From Ga0077527 sp032128415 (lineage in GTDB: Bacteria > Pseudomonadota > Gammaproteobacteria > Burkholderiales > SG8-41): a DNA stretch of 64,000 nt. The notes beneath the pieces were generated by a model. The model ran no database searches. It worked only from the letters and a program-made list of their open reading frames with translations, and had not been told where the DNA came from. Each line of letters starts with the position of its first letter. Positions within the stretch are counted from its first letter, which is position 1. The position numbers and the translations under genes were made by a program. Shown here in pieces: positions 16,938 to 25,570 of the stretch. The DNA lies in the NCBI GenBank assembly GCA_032128415.1, contig JAQBGW010000063.1, positions 17,180 through 81,179 of the forward strand, read 5' to 3'.

Positions 16938-17858
16938 TTAACCGTCTCTTTGCAGCACAGTTTGAATTGCTGCAGCCGGGACCTTGATCTCGACGCCGGC
17001 ACGCTCTTCCTGCAGCAGCATGGCCACACGCGAATCGCGCTCGGCCCAGCCGCGGTTCAGTGCCTCGGTCATGTCGGCATGGGCGAGGTTGGCGACGCGC
17101 ATCGGTACGCCGAGTTCGCGCCCCAGTTCAGTGGCCAGCGTGACGTCCTTCAGTGCGAGTTTCAGCGCAAAGTCCGGCGGATCAAAGCTGCCCTGCAGGA
17201 ATTGGCGGCCGAGGCGATCAAAGGTGCGCTGGCGACCCAATGAGCATTGGCGCACCGCGGCCCACAGCGCCAGCGGATCGACGCCGGCCTTGACGCCGAC
17301 AGTGAACACTTCGGCGAGGGCGGTCTGGATCGCATATCCGGCGCAGTTGTGCACCAGCTTGGCAACCGTGCCGGCGCCGATAGGACCGATGTAGATGACT
17401 TGATCGCCGATGGCATCCAGTAACTTGCGATGTTCGTTGAATGCCTGTTCATCGCCACCGACCAGCAACGCCATCTTGCCCGTTTTTGCGCCGTGCGGGC
17501 CGCCGGATACCGGCGCATCCAGCATGGTGATGCCGTGCTCGGCGCAGCGCGCACTCAATGCGCGCACCACGGTCGGCGAATTGGTGGTGAGATCAAACCA
17601 CACGCCGCCGCGTTTCATGCTGGCCATCAGATCGGCACCGACGGCTTCGGCTTCACGCGGTCCGGGGAGTGAAGTCAGCACGACCTCGACGCTCTTGCCC
17701 AATACTTTTACCGAGTCGGCCCAGGTTGCGCCTGCGGCAAGTACAGGTTTTGCGATTGCTGCGCGCAGATCATGCACGACGAGATCAACGCCTGCCTTGC
17801 GTAGATTGAGCGCCATCGCGCCGCCCATAGTGCCGAGTCCGATGAATCCGACTTTCAT
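16938..17858 (-). CDS. NAD(P)-dependent beta-hydroxyacid dehydrogenase (3-hydroxyisobutyrate dehydrogenase-like)
   Basis: A 306-aa protein. The Rossmann motif VGFIGLGTMGGAMALNL is at the N-terminus, the substrate loop is DAPVSGGPHGAKTGKM (about 122-137), and the catalytic lysine is in AGTVAKLVHNCAGYAIQ (about 172-188). The C-terminal all-helical domain includes QRTFDRLGRQF. This is the 3-hydroxyisobutyrate / tartronate semialdehyde reductase family. ATG 17858 is chosen because AAAGGA lies 6 nt upstream; the ATG at 17864 abuts the RBS. First of the leftward genes after the dispersed motif at 17878. Confidence 0.9.
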   Translation of the reverse strand: MKVGFIGLGTMGGAMALNLRKAGVDLVVHDLRAAIAKPVLAAGATWADSVKVLGKSVEVVLTSLPGPREAEAVGADLMASMKRGGVWFDLTTNSPTVVRALSARCAEHGITMLDAPVSGGPHGAKTGKMALLVGGDEQAFNEHRKLLDAIGDQVIYIGPIGAGTVAKLVHNCAGYAIQTALAEVFTVGVKAGVDPLALWAAVRQCSLGRQRTFDRLGRQFLQGSFDPPDFALKLALKDVTLATELGRELGVPMRVANLAHADMTEALNRGWAERDSRVAMLLQEERAGVEIKVPAAAIQTVLQRDG

Positions 17859-17877
17859 GATCATTCCTTTCGAGCCA

Positions 17878-17909
17878 ATAAAATATCAATAAAAACAATT
17901 GGTTGCATG
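17878..17909 (-). repeat. AT-rich dispersed motif, copy upstream of dehydrogenase
   Basis: The minus strand reads ATGCAACCAATTGTTTTTAT followed by TGATATTTTAT. It lies 20 bp upstream of the dehydrogenase start and 10 bp after the monooxygenase stop, close to the consensus of the copies at 33025 and 60341. Confidence 0.65.
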
Positions 17910-17918
17910 ATATCTACG

Positions 17919-19139
17919 TCAGTATGTCCGGGTCACAGCAGTGTCGCGCATGACCGCTTCCGGAGTATTCAGATGCACAGTGTCGGTGGCATCCCCCCCA
18001 GCACAGGCTTGCAGGTACGCGCCCAGTTCGCGGGCGCGGGCGACCACGGCACGACCGAAATGCACTCTTGTCGCCGAGTAGCGCGGCAGGGCATCAGCGA
18101 TATTGTTGTCGCTGTTTTTCAGCAGATCGGCCAGCAGCATTGCGTCGCCCGCGGCCTTGGATACGCCCATACCGCAATGCGGACGTGCGACAAATGCGGC
18201 ATCACCCAGCAATGCGACACGGTCGAAGGCCATGGCCGGCGACTCCAGATCGAAGATGGCCTGAAAAAACGGCTGCCGGGTTTTGGCGACGACTTCTGCA
18301 AATTGCGGCGACAGTTTCTCGCGCGCAGCCCGGCGTATCTCGTCCAGCACTTCAGCACGGATCAGCGGCGGAGGAATGGACATGTCGTGTCGGTGGCCAT
18401 GAATATCGGTGCACAGGCGCGGCAGTTCGCGTTCCGCTTGTGCCGGGCGGTACCAGACAAAATTGAAACAGCGTTCGCCGGCGCGGGTGGAATTGGTAAA
18501 ACCAGCGACCGGATATCCCAGCATCTGCTCACCCGGTGCCAGGCTGAAGGCGAGTTTTGGAAACAGGTCGTGATGCGTGTCCGCAGTCAGCTCGGTTTCA
18601 TCGACCAGTCCGCGCCAGGCGATGTAGCCGGCATAGACCGGACGCGCAGCCGGAACCAGTTGGCTGCGCACGGAGGAACGGATGCCGTCCGCGCCGATCA
18701 GCAGATCGCCTGTGGCTTGCGTGCCATTGGCAAAATGTACGGTGACGGATTGCGCGTCCTGGGATATCGCAGTGCAGGCATGGTCGAAGTGATAGCGGCC
18801 TGCCGGGAATGCGCTTTTCAGTAGTGCATAGAGCCGTGTCCAGGTTGTCAGGCACTGGCGGATGTCCCGCGTGCCGACCACCGCGCCGTTGTGGTCGAAT
18901 GAGACACGGCCGGCGATATCCACGCCGAATGAGTCATCGATTCGAATGTCAATGCGCGTCAGTAAGTCGAGTAGATCGGGGTGGGGAACAATGCCGGCGC
19001 CGCGGCCGGCGAGTGTTTCTCCGGCCTGCTCGAATACCCGCACATCCCAGCCCTGGCGGTGCAGCAGGTTAGCGATAAATAAACCGCCGAGCGAGCCGCC
19101 GATCACCAGCGCGCGCGGTTGACGTTGCGCATGCGCCAT
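17919..19139 (-). CDS. FAD-dependent aromatic monooxygenase (2,6-dihydroxypyridine 3-monooxygenase-like)
   Basis: A 406-aa single-component flavoprotein hydroxylase. The dinucleotide motif is VIGGSLGGLFIANLL (Gly in place of the first Ala/Gly-x-Gly residue), followed by an E-x-A ribose end (VFEQAG). The DG motif is LLIGADGIRSSVR, and the GD motif is VALLGDAAFVARPHCGMGVSKA. Overall pattern and length recall 2,6-dihydroxypyridine 3-hydroxylase of nicotine/nicotinate degradation, but a salicylate- or uracil-type substrate is possible. Next to a molybdenum hydroxylase, an N-heterocycle substrate is an attractive inference. It runs leftward 11 bp after the VOC gene. Confidence 0.88.
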   Translation of the reverse strand: MAHAQRQPRALVIGGSLGGLFIANLLHRQGWDVRVFEQAGETLAGRGAGIVPHPDLLDLLTRIDIRIDDSFGVDIAGRVSFDHNGAVVGTRDIRQCLTTWTRLYALLKSAFPAGRYHFDHACTAISQDAQSVTVHFANGTQATGDLLIGADGIRSSVRSQLVPAARPVYAGYIAWRGLVDETELTADTHHDLFPKLAFSLAPGEQMLGYPVAGFTNSTRAGERCFNFVWYRPAQAERELPRLCTDIHGHRHDMSIPPPLIRAEVLDEIRRAAREKLSPQFAEVVAKTRQPFFQAIFDLESPAMAFDRVALLGDAAFVARPHCGMGVSKAAGDAMLLADLLKNSDNNIADALPRYSATRVHFGRAVVARARELGAYLQACAGGDATDTVHLNTPEAVMRDTAVTRTY

Positions 19140-19150
19140 AGTAGCTGGAT

Positions 19151-19597
19151 CTACGCGGCTTGCTGAACTTCAGTGCCCGGATAGTTCAGTTCGATAGTCA
19201 CGCCGCTCGGATCCTCGAAAAACACCTGATGCAGGTTCAGCGACGGTACAGTGCGTTCGCGATATTCGATATTGTTTTTTTTCAGCCGGTCGCGCATCTC
19301 GTTGACTCCGGTGGCGGCAAAGGCCATGTGGTCCACGGTGCCGGTGCCATTCAGCGTACCGAGATCCTTGTCGCCGAGATACTCCTTCAGTCCCTCGGGA
19401 TCGTTGAGATCGATACCGATGATATGCACGACTCCCGTGGTCTCCGGATATTGCGGGCCGTTGTAGAGCCACAGACCGGGAAATTTAAAGGGCGGTCGGA
19501 AGCCAGCCTGGAACCCCATGACTTCAATGTAAAACCTGCGCGAGGCTTCAATGTCGAGCGTGCGGATCGAGAAATGATCAAGCTTTCCGATAGGCAT
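19151..19597 (-). CDS. VOC family (glyoxalase/bleomycin resistance/dioxygenase fold) protein
   Basis: A 148-aa protein of paired beta-alpha-beta-beta-beta modules. The N-terminal metal His is in LDHFSIRT, a second-module His in VDHMAFAATG, and a terminal Glu in GVTIELNYPG, giving the expected His-Glu metal set. FFEDPSGVTIELN is the typical final strand. It may be a ring-cleaving dioxygenase, isomerase or lyase; small size favours a single-domain enzyme. GGAG precedes the ATG. Middle gene of a leftward NIPSNAP - VOC - monooxygenase - dehydrogenase run. Confidence 0.88.
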   Translation of the reverse strand: MPIGKLDHFSIRTLDIEASRRFYIEVMGFQAGFRPPFKFPGLWLYNGPQYPETTGVVHIIGIDLNDPEGLKEYLGDKDLGTLNGTGTVDHMAFAATGVNEMRDRLKKNNIEYRERTVPSLNLHQVFFEDPSGVTIELNYPGTEVQQAA

Positions 19598-19627
19598 GGT
19601 GTGGCTCCAGAATTTGTTGCAACTACA

Positions 19628-20266
19628 TTACTGCAGCGGCGAGAATGCCGAGGGCATGACAATCTTGTTTTCCTGTGCGATCAGCGTGCCGTCCGGCAGA
19701 TTGAGCTTTTTGGCGACGATGGATGGCGGCCACACGCCTGTGGCGAGGGCCTGATCACGCGCCTCGTTGCGGTGATTGAGCGAGGTGTAAGCCCAGATAT
19801 GCGTGAAGCGGTTGAGGCCGCCCAGCTCGCTGTACCAGACGCCGACCAGCGGGCTGATCTTGGCGCGCGCGGGAATCGCCTGTTCCCAGATTTTCTGGAT
19901 CTTGGGTAGATCGCCGGGCGCTACGGTGTAGGTGCGCATTTCGAAGTACGGGCCCATCTTGCCAGGTTTGATTTCCGGGGAAATAGGAAAGGGAATGTAA
20001 ATTTCCGAGCGCATGTTAAGCAGAAACTCGCCGGTTTTCGGCGGCCAGTTTCCGGCCTGCATGGCTGCTGCACGAATTTTGTCCCGCTCAGCGAGATCTT
20101 TGTAAGGCCATACATGGATGATCTGATTCAGCGGACCAATCTCGGTATGCCAGAACGCCGCGAGCGGCGACAGTTTCTTGCGGTATTCGTAGGCCTCGCC
20201 GAAGCGCTTCTCGACTTCGGCTAGCGATTTGGGTTTGACGTCGTAGGTGCGTACTTCGTAAATCAT
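19628..20266 (-). CDS. Tandem NIPSNAP-domain protein
   Basis: A 212-aa protein with two NIPSNAP repeats, about 1-100 (MIYEVRTYDVKPKSLAEVEK; LNQIIHVWPYKDLAER) and 106-205 (FEMRTYTVAPGDLPKIQK; LNRFTHIWAYTSLNHR). The duplicated ferredoxin-like fold often accompanies aromatic-degradation genes; its biochemical role is unknown. GGAGG precedes the ATG. First gene of the leftward catabolic run; divergent from the CocE-type hydrolase. Confidence 0.9.
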   Translation of the reverse strand: MIYEVRTYDVKPKSLAEVEKRFGEAYEYRKKLSPLAAFWHTEIGPLNQIIHVWPYKDLAERDKIRAAAMQAGNWPPKTGEFLLNMRSEIYIPFPISPEIKPGKMGPYFEMRTYTVAPGDLPKIQKIWEQAIPARAKISPLVGVWYSELGGLNRFTHIWAYTSLNHRNEARDQALATGVWPPSIVAKKLNLPDGTLIAQENKIVMPSAFSPLQ

Positions 20267-20466
20267 GGTTTCCTCCGGATTGGGCGCTGCAGCGTGAGGC
20301 GGTGATTTTACCAGAGACTTTCAACACCACCGCTGGAGACCTCATTGCGCGTCGACTCATATTCTGGACACATGCGTCACGCATCGTGGAGTGCCGCGCT
20401 ATGATGCTGAAAATAATGGCAGCGCGGTTTAAGCGTTTCCCCAATCTGTTCAATCCGGAGGCGAGC

Positions 20467-22179
20467 ATGGCCAAGAAGCGATATTCGCGCGCGTCACAGC
20501 CGCGCAAGTGCAAACTGATCATCGAAAAAGACGTACAGATTCCGCTGCGCGACGGCACCATCCTCTACGCCGATGTGTTCCGGCCGAATTTCCGTGAGCG
20601 GGTGCCGGTGATCCTCAACACCGGGCCGTACCAGAAAGACAAGCTGTGGATGCCGCCGAAGGATCTCGAGGAAGACGCCAACCCGTACATGAACTGGGAG
20701 ACCGTCAATCCCGAGTGGTGGTGTCCGCGCGGCTACGCCTGCGTGCGCGTCGATGTGCGCGGCGCCGGCAAGTCGCCGGGGAAATCCGACCCCAGCTCGT
20801 ACCAGGAAGGGCTCGATGCTTACGACGCGATTGAATGGATCGCCAAGCGCGACTGGTGCTCGGGCAAGGTCGGCATGCTGGGCATTTCCTATCATGCATC
20901 TTCGCAGTGGCGCGCCGCCAACCTGCAGCCGCCATCGCTGAAAGCCATCATGCCGTGGGAGGGCCGCGCCGACCAGTACCGGGACCAGGCCTATCACGGC
21001 GGCATCTTTGCGCTGGGCTTCATCGGCAACTGGTGGCTGACGCATACCGCGCACCATCTGCTGGGCAAGCCGCGCAGCTACAACCCCGATGCGTTCCACA
21101 ACGACATGATGTGGCAGTTCATGCGCAACGACCTTGACTCCGAATACTGGCGGTTGAGCAGCGCGCGCTGGGACCAGATCAAGGTGCCGGTGTACAGCGT
21201 CGGCAACTGGGGTGGCTTTTCGATGCATTTGCGCGGCAATATCGAAGGCTTCATGAACGCCGCGGCCAAGCACAAAAAGCTGCGTATCCACACCGGCTCG
21301 CATTTTCATCCGTTCCATGCCGAAGAAGGGCGCATGGATCAGTTGCGCTGGTTTGATCATTGGCTGAAAAACAACGATACCGGCCTCATGGACGAGCCGC
21401 CGGTCAAACTGGAAATCCGCACTGGCGGGAGCAAGAAACCGTATCCGTACCGCTTCGAGAATGAATGGCCGTTAAAGCGCACGCAGTGGACGAAGATGTA
21501 TCTCAAGCCGGAGCGCACCAAGCCGGGCGGGCCTGATGCCGTCGAAGGCTTGCTGGCGAAATCAGCACCGAAGAACCGCGCGAAGCTGTTGTATTCCCCC
21601 AGCGGTGTAACCACTGCGGGGGTCGCCGGCGGCTCGTCGCTGTCCACCACGCACGGCAACACCGGGCGCACCGGTATTTCCTTCGTCACGCCGCCGATGG
21701 CGGCCGACACCGAGATTACCGGGCCGCTGGTACTCAACCTGTGGGTGTCGAGCACCTCCGAAGACATGGATATTTTTGTGACCATCCGCAATATCGGCCG
21801 GGACGGCAAGGATGTCTGCGAAGTCGGTCAGCACAGCCAGCCGATTCCCTGCGTGACCAAGGGCTGGCTGCGTGCCTCGCACCGCAAGCTCGACGCGAAA
21901 AAATCGCTGCCGTACCGGCCGTTTCACGCGCATGACGAGCGGCAGTGGCTGAAACGCAACGAGATCGTTGAATGTCGCATCGAAGTATGGCCAACCAGCA
22001 TGGTGTTCAAAAAAGGCCACCAGTTGCGTCTCGACATACAGCCGCGCGACGGCCAGGGCAGTGCGCCGTACACGCACTACCACGCCGATTACAACGCCGG
22101 TGCGGTTAATGCTGTCTATGCCGGCGGCAAGACTGCGTCGTATCTGATGGTGCCGGTGATCCCGGCGAAGAAACGGTAA
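20467..22179 (+). CDS. CocE/NonD family hydrolase (X-Pro dipeptidyl-peptidase S15 fold)
   Basis: A 570-aa protein. The N-terminal alpha/beta hydrolase domain has IPLRDGTILYADVFRP, VRVDVRGAGKSPG and the nucleophile motif GMLGISYHASSQW (Ser near residue 145). A catalytic Asp/His pair is likely in the 285-300 region (GSHFHPFHAEEG). The C-terminal jelly-roll domain (about 390-570) ends with RLDIQPRDGQG. ATG 20467 has GGAGG 7 nt upstream; the open frame upstream is discounted. Relatives include cocaine esterase, alpha-amino-acid ester hydrolase and glutaryl acylase; the true substrate is probably an ester or amide. Confidence 0.9.
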   Translation: MAKKRYSRASQPRKCKLIIEKDVQIPLRDGTILYADVFRPNFRERVPVILNTGPYQKDKLWMPPKDLEEDANPYMNWETVNPEWWCPRGYACVRVDVRGAGKSPGKSDPSSYQEGLDAYDAIEWIAKRDWCSGKVGMLGISYHASSQWRAANLQPPSLKAIMPWEGRADQYRDQAYHGGIFALGFIGNWWLTHTAHHLLGKPRSYNPDAFHNDMMWQFMRNDLDSEYWRLSSARWDQIKVPVYSVGNWGGFSMHLRGNIEGFMNAAAKHKKLRIHTGSHFHPFHAEEGRMDQLRWFDHWLKNNDTGLMDEPPVKLEIRTGGSKKPYPYRFENEWPLKRTQWTKMYLKPERTKPGGPDAVEGLLAKSAPKNRAKLLYSPSGVTTAGVAGGSSLSTTHGNTGRTGISFVTPPMAADTEITGPLVLNLWVSSTSEDMDIFVTIRNIGRDGKDVCEVGQHSQPIPCVTKGWLRASHRKLDAKKSLPYRPFHAHDERQWLKRNEIVECRIEVWPTSMVFKKGHQLRLDIQPRDGQGSAPYTHYHADYNAGAVNAVYAGGKTASYLMVPVIPAKKR

Positions 22180-22195
22180 GCGCTTTTTTCAATCC

Positions 22196-22282
22196 TGTCA
22201 TTCCGGCCAAGCGCAGCGCGAGCCGGAATCCAGATGGTGCTGCTATGCCCCGCTAGATTCTGGCATTCGCCAGAATGACGGC
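22196..22282. repeat. GTCATTC...GAATGAC-type intergenic inverted repeat
   Basis: TGTCATTCCGGC near the left end and CCAGAATGACGGC at the right end form an imperfect inverted repeat with internal self-complementary parts (CCGGAATCC, GATTCTGG). It fills the gap between the convergent CocE and Nudix genes. Only one copy is present in this window. Confidence 0.6.
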
Positions 22283-22286
22283 AGAT

Positions 22287-22709
22287 TTATGCTGGATCCA
22301 GGGTATCGCGGGCCCAGGCCAGTACCGCAGTCAGTCGCGGCGGCAATACGCCTTCGGCTTCGTCGAAAGTCACCCAGCGCCATTCATCGTAGGCGGGCTG
22401 GCCGAGTTCATGCGCGATCGGCAGCGTCACTTCCGCTGTATTGGTGATTGCCAGGTAGTAGCGCGCGATTTCACCGGTACCGTAGGCGATGGTTTCCTTG
22501 TGCGACTCGGCCGAATCGAAGGTCAGATCAGAAATGCCAGTGCCTTCGGTGGCTTCACGCCGGGCGGCATCGTGCGCGCTTTCGCCTTCTTCGAGCAGGC
22601 CCTTCGGGAAATCCCAGTTGTTGCCCGACCGCAGCACCAGCAGGCGCCAGTCACCGCGGCGCCGTGCGATGACTACGCCGGTGGTGCAGACGACCGTCGC
22701 AGGAGCCAT
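22287..22709 (-). CDS. Nudix hydrolase
   Basis: A 140-aa protein with a Nudix box (GLLEEGESAHDAARREATEGTG), which fits GX5EX7REUXEEXGU except that the second E of EE is Gly. KGLLEEGES and the upstream NNWDFPKG strand suggest a diadenosine-polyphosphate or (d)NDP-sugar hydrolase subgroup. The start ATG overlaps the stop of the upstream gene as TGATG, indicating translational coupling. Confidence 0.85.
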   Translation of the reverse strand: MAPATVVCTTGVVIARRRGDWRLLVLRSGNNWDFPKGLLEEGESAHDAARREATEGTGISDLTFDSAESHKETIAYGTGEIARYYLAITNTAEVTLPIAHELGQPAYDEWRWVTFDEAEGVLPPRLTAVLAWARDTLDPA

Positions 22710-23086
22710 CACGGTATCTGGATCTTGCTGCCAGGTGCTCCCATGCCGGGAACCACGATTGATGAGGCCTGCTGGCGGCGCAGTTCCTGCAGTTCGCGCA
22801 TGGTGCGCTCGACGCCTGCCTTGGCGGCGTCGCCGAACTGGGCGACGGCATCAGCGAGATCCTTGGCTTCAATTTCAAAATTGATCGGCAACGGGCCGGC
22901 ATTGGTCATGATCTGCGCTTCACCGACATACAAGGTGGGTCGTGCGGTGTCGTCGCTGCCGTCGATCTTGAGCGGTATCATGCGGCGGATCGTACCGACT
23001 TTGCGGTCGGTCACGATGTCTTCGCGATACAGTGCAGTGGCATCCATTTTGGTATCGGGTGCGCCTTGTTCGGGTCGTTGTGCCAT
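22709..23086 (-). CDS. Hypothetical protein coupled to Nudix hydrolase
   Basis: A 125-aa cytoplasmic protein. The N-terminus is polar (MAQRPEQGAPDTKMDATALY). A beta-rich centre (RMIPLKIDGSDD; TLYVGEAQIMTNAG) leads to a long amphipathic helix (ADAVAQFGDAAKAGVERTM). AGGAAG precedes ATG 23086; upstream in-frame codons lack an RBS. Similar short proteins are widespread in betaproteobacteria, but I do not know a function. Translationally coupled to the Nudix gene. Confidence 0.72.
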   Translation of the reverse strand: MAQRPEQGAPDTKMDATALYREDIVTDRKVGTIRRMIPLKIDGSDDTARPTLYVGEAQIMTNAGPLPINFEIEAKDLADAVAQFGDAAKAGVERTMRELQELRRQQASSIVVPGMGAPGSKIQIP

Positions 23087-23168
23087 GGCAGTGCTTCCTG
23101 AATTGAATGAATGCGCTAGGGTATCAAAAACGCCCGGAATAGGGCACCTCCGATGCGATAATAGAGTC

Positions 23169-24704
23169 ATGACCGGCATCACGCTGACGACCCGCATTAC
23201 CCTGACTACTATCAATGCCCGCTACGTGCATGCCGCCCTCGGTCTGCGTTATCTGCGCGCCAATATGGGCGCGCTGCGCGAGGCGACGCATATTGCCGAA
23301 TTCGTGCTCGGCGACCGTCCGGCGGACATCGCCGAACGGCTGCTGGCGGACGCGCCGCGCATCATCGGTTTCGGCGTTTATATCTGGAACGTCGAAGAAA
23401 CCGCGCGCGTGGTGGCGATACTCAAGCGTGTGGCGCCGGAAATTACTGTCATCGTCGGCGGCCCCGAAGTCAGTTACGAGATTGAAAATCAACGGGTTTG
23501 CGAGCTGGCTGATTATGTCGTCACCGGCTGGGGTGATGTCACTTTTCCCAAGCTGTGCGCGGATATCGTTGCCGGTGTATTGCCGACCACCATGCCCGCG
23601 CAGAAAATTCACGCCGGCGTGCAGCCGCCAATGCGGGAAATCGCCTCGCCGTACGGTGAATACACCGATGAAGACATCGCGCGGCGTTTCATTTATGTCG
23701 AGGCCTCGCGTGGCTGTCCGTTCAAATGCGAATTCTGCCTGTCGGCGCTGGACAAGACGGCGTGGCCGTTCGAGCCGGAGCGTTTTCTCGGTGAACTCAA
23801 GGCCTTGTACGACCGTGGCGCACGGCATTTTCGTTTTGTGGATCGCACCTTCAATCTCAAGATTGCGGCGAGTCTGGCGATACTTGAATTTTTTCTGGCG
23901 CGGCTGAGCGACGACCTGTTTATTCATTTCGAGCTGATTCCCGATCATTTGCCCGAGAAACTGAAAGCCGCGATTGCGCGCTTTCCGCAGGGCAGGCTGC
24001 ATTTTGAAGTCGGCATCCAGACTTGGGACGAGGCGGTGCAGGCGCGCATTTCACGCAAGCAGGACAACGCGCTGGCCGAAACCAATCTGCGCTGGCTGCG
24101 CGAAGAATCACCGGCGCTGATACATGTAGATTTGATCGCCGGCCTGCCCGGTGAAGACCTTGCCACCTTCGGCCGCGGTTTCGACCGGCTGCATGCGCTG
24201 CGCCCGCATGAAATCCAGGTTGGCATACTCAAGCGGCTGCGCGGCGCACCGATTGCCCGCCATACCGAACAACACGCCATGCGCTACAGCCCGGACGCAC
24301 CGTATGTGGTGCTGGCGACGGACAAACTCGATTTCAGCGAAGTGCAGCGCATCGTGCGGTTTGCGCGTTACTGGGATCTCGTCGGCAACTCCGGGCGATT
24401 TCATCGCACCTTGCCTTTGCTGCTGACCGCTGCGCCGTTTGCACGGTTCATGCAATTTACCGACTGGCTTTATGCGCGCACTGGAAAAACCCATGAATTT
24501 GCACTGGAGAAATTGTGCGGCCACCTGTACGATTTTCTGGTGGGGTCGGGCGCTGAAACCACAGCTGTGGCTGCCGCAGTGGCGGGTGATTACGAAGCCT
24601 GCGGCGCCAAGGGCCGGCTGCCGTTCATGGCTGCAGGGGTGCGGCCTGAGCCCCGCGCTGGTGTGCGCGGCAAGCTGCGTCAGGCACGGCATGTGCATGC
24701 CTGA
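23169..24704 (+). CDS. B12-binding domain radical SAM protein
   Basis: A 511-aa protein. The N-terminal cobalamin-binding Rossmann domain (about 1-150) contains IIGFGVYIWNVEET and VIVGGPEVSYE but lacks a clear DxHxxG, so cobalamin may be bound base-off or not at all. The radical SAM domain has the 4Fe-4S motif EASRGCPFKCEFCLSALD (about 179-196) and later VGIQTWDEAV and VDLIAGLPGED. The C-terminus resembles DUF4080. Such enzymes often methylate or rearrange unactivated carbons. Start ATG 23169 is chosen; the long open frame upstream covers the antisense Nudix operon. Followed 32 bp later by DUF2237. Confidence 0.88.
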   Translation: MTGITLTTRITLTTINARYVHAALGLRYLRANMGALREATHIAEFVLGDRPADIAERLLADAPRIIGFGVYIWNVEETARVVAILKRVAPEITVIVGGPEVSYEIENQRVCELADYVVTGWGDVTFPKLCADIVAGVLPTTMPAQKIHAGVQPPMREIASPYGEYTDEDIARRFIYVEASRGCPFKCEFCLSALDKTAWPFEPERFLGELKALYDRGARHFRFVDRTFNLKIAASLAILEFFLARLSDDLFIHFELIPDHLPEKLKAAIARFPQGRLHFEVGIQTWDEAVQARISRKQDNALAETNLRWLREESPALIHVDLIAGLPGEDLATFGRGFDRLHALRPHEIQVGILKRLRGAPIARHTEQHAMRYSPDAPYVVLATDKLDFSEVQRIVRFARYWDLVGNSGRFHRTLPLLLTAAPFARFMQFTDWLYARTGKTHEFALEKLCGHLYDFLVGSGAETTAVAAAVAGDYEACGAKGRLPFMAAGVRPEPRAGVRGKLRQARHVHA

Positions 24705-24736
24705 GCGAATACTTGAACACATAAGCGAGATGCGCC

Positions 24737-25126
24737 ATGAGACGATTTGATCCACACGAACATTCCCGCAACGTGCTGGGCGAGAAACTGCAAACCTGCA
24801 GCGATCGGCCGAAGACCGGGTTTTTCCGTGACGGCTGCTGCAACACCGGCCCGGAGGATGTCGGCGTGCATACGGTATGCGTGGTGCTGACTGCAGAGTT
24901 TCTCGAATACAGCAAGGCACAGGGCAATGACCTGAGTACGCCGCAACCGGATTTCGGTTTCCCGGGGCTCAAACCGGGTGATCGCTGGTGCCTGTGCGCG
25001 CAGCGCTGGCGCGAAGCGCTCGATGAGGGTAAGGCACCACGGGTGGTGCTCGCCGCGACGCACGAAGCGTCGCTGGAATTTGCGACGCTGGCCGACTTCA
25101 AAAAATTTGCGATTGATTTGTCCTGA
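24737..25126 (+). CDS. DUF2237 family protein
   Basis: A 129-aa protein matching the DUF2237 pattern: NVLGEKLQTCSDRPKTGFFRDGCCNTGPED, then HTVCVVLTAEFLEYSKAQGNDLSTP and GLKPGDRWCLCAQRW. Several conserved Cys residues (C20, C34, C35, C48, C85, C87) suggest a metal or disulphide role. Function unknown. Length is normal for the family. It lies between the radical SAM and a membrane-protein gene with short spacing, so one transcript is likely. Confidence 0.9.
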   Translation: MRRFDPHEHSRNVLGEKLQTCSDRPKTGFFRDGCCNTGPEDVGVHTVCVVLTAEFLEYSKAQGNDLSTPQPDFGFPGLKPGDRWCLCAQRWREALDEGKAPRVVLAATHEASLEFATLADFKKFAIDLS

Positions 25127-25135
25127 GGAGTAAGC

Positions 25136-25549
25136 ATGACCGACATAGACGGCAAGACCCTGGCCCCGCTGCCCGCCGATGATCTGATCACGCTGACGCA
25201 TATCATCTACGGCCTGCATGCGTTCAGTGCGCTGACGGGGCTTTCCAGCGCGGCGTTCATCGTCACCGCATTCCTGACCGGCTGGCCGTCGATCATTGCA
25301 GTGATCATCAATTACGTGAAGCGCGATGCGGTGCGCAGCACTTTTCTAGACAGCCATTTCTCCTGGCAAATCCGCACCTTCTGGTGGGCAGTGTGCTGGT
25401 TCGTGATTGCCTGGCTGATGATTATTACCTTCATCGGCGCGATCATCGGCATCCCACTGCTGCTGCTGGTCGGCATCTGGGTGCTCTATCGCATCATTCG
25501 TGGCTGGATCGCGCTGAGCGGCCGCAAGGCGATGCCGTCGCACTCATGA
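25136..25549 (+). CDS. DUF4870-like integral membrane protein
   Basis: A 137-aa protein with three to four transmembrane segments (about 18-38, 43-62, 80-101, 102-122). The pattern LIYGLHAFS...ITAFLTGWPSIIAVIINYVKRD...ESHFSWQIRTFWW-like (here DSHFSWQIRTFWW) fits the TMEM/DUF4870 group. AGGAG precedes the ATG. Function unknown; co-directional with the DUF2237 and Hsp15 genes. Confidence 0.82.
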   Translation: MTDIDGKTLAPLPADDLITLTHIIYGLHAFSALTGLSSAAFIVTAFLTGWPSIIAVIINYVKRDAVRSTFLDSHFSWQIRTFWWAVCWFVIAWLMIITFIGAIIGIPLLLLVGIWVLYRIIRGWIALSGRKAMPSHS

Positions 25550-25570
25550 AGTAATGGTTAACAGGCCCTA

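Noticed and set aside
22275..23168. 298-codon in-frame extension upstream of the radical SAM gene
   Set aside because: It is antisense to the Nudix operon and lacks RBS or domain content; the family N-terminus starts at 23169.
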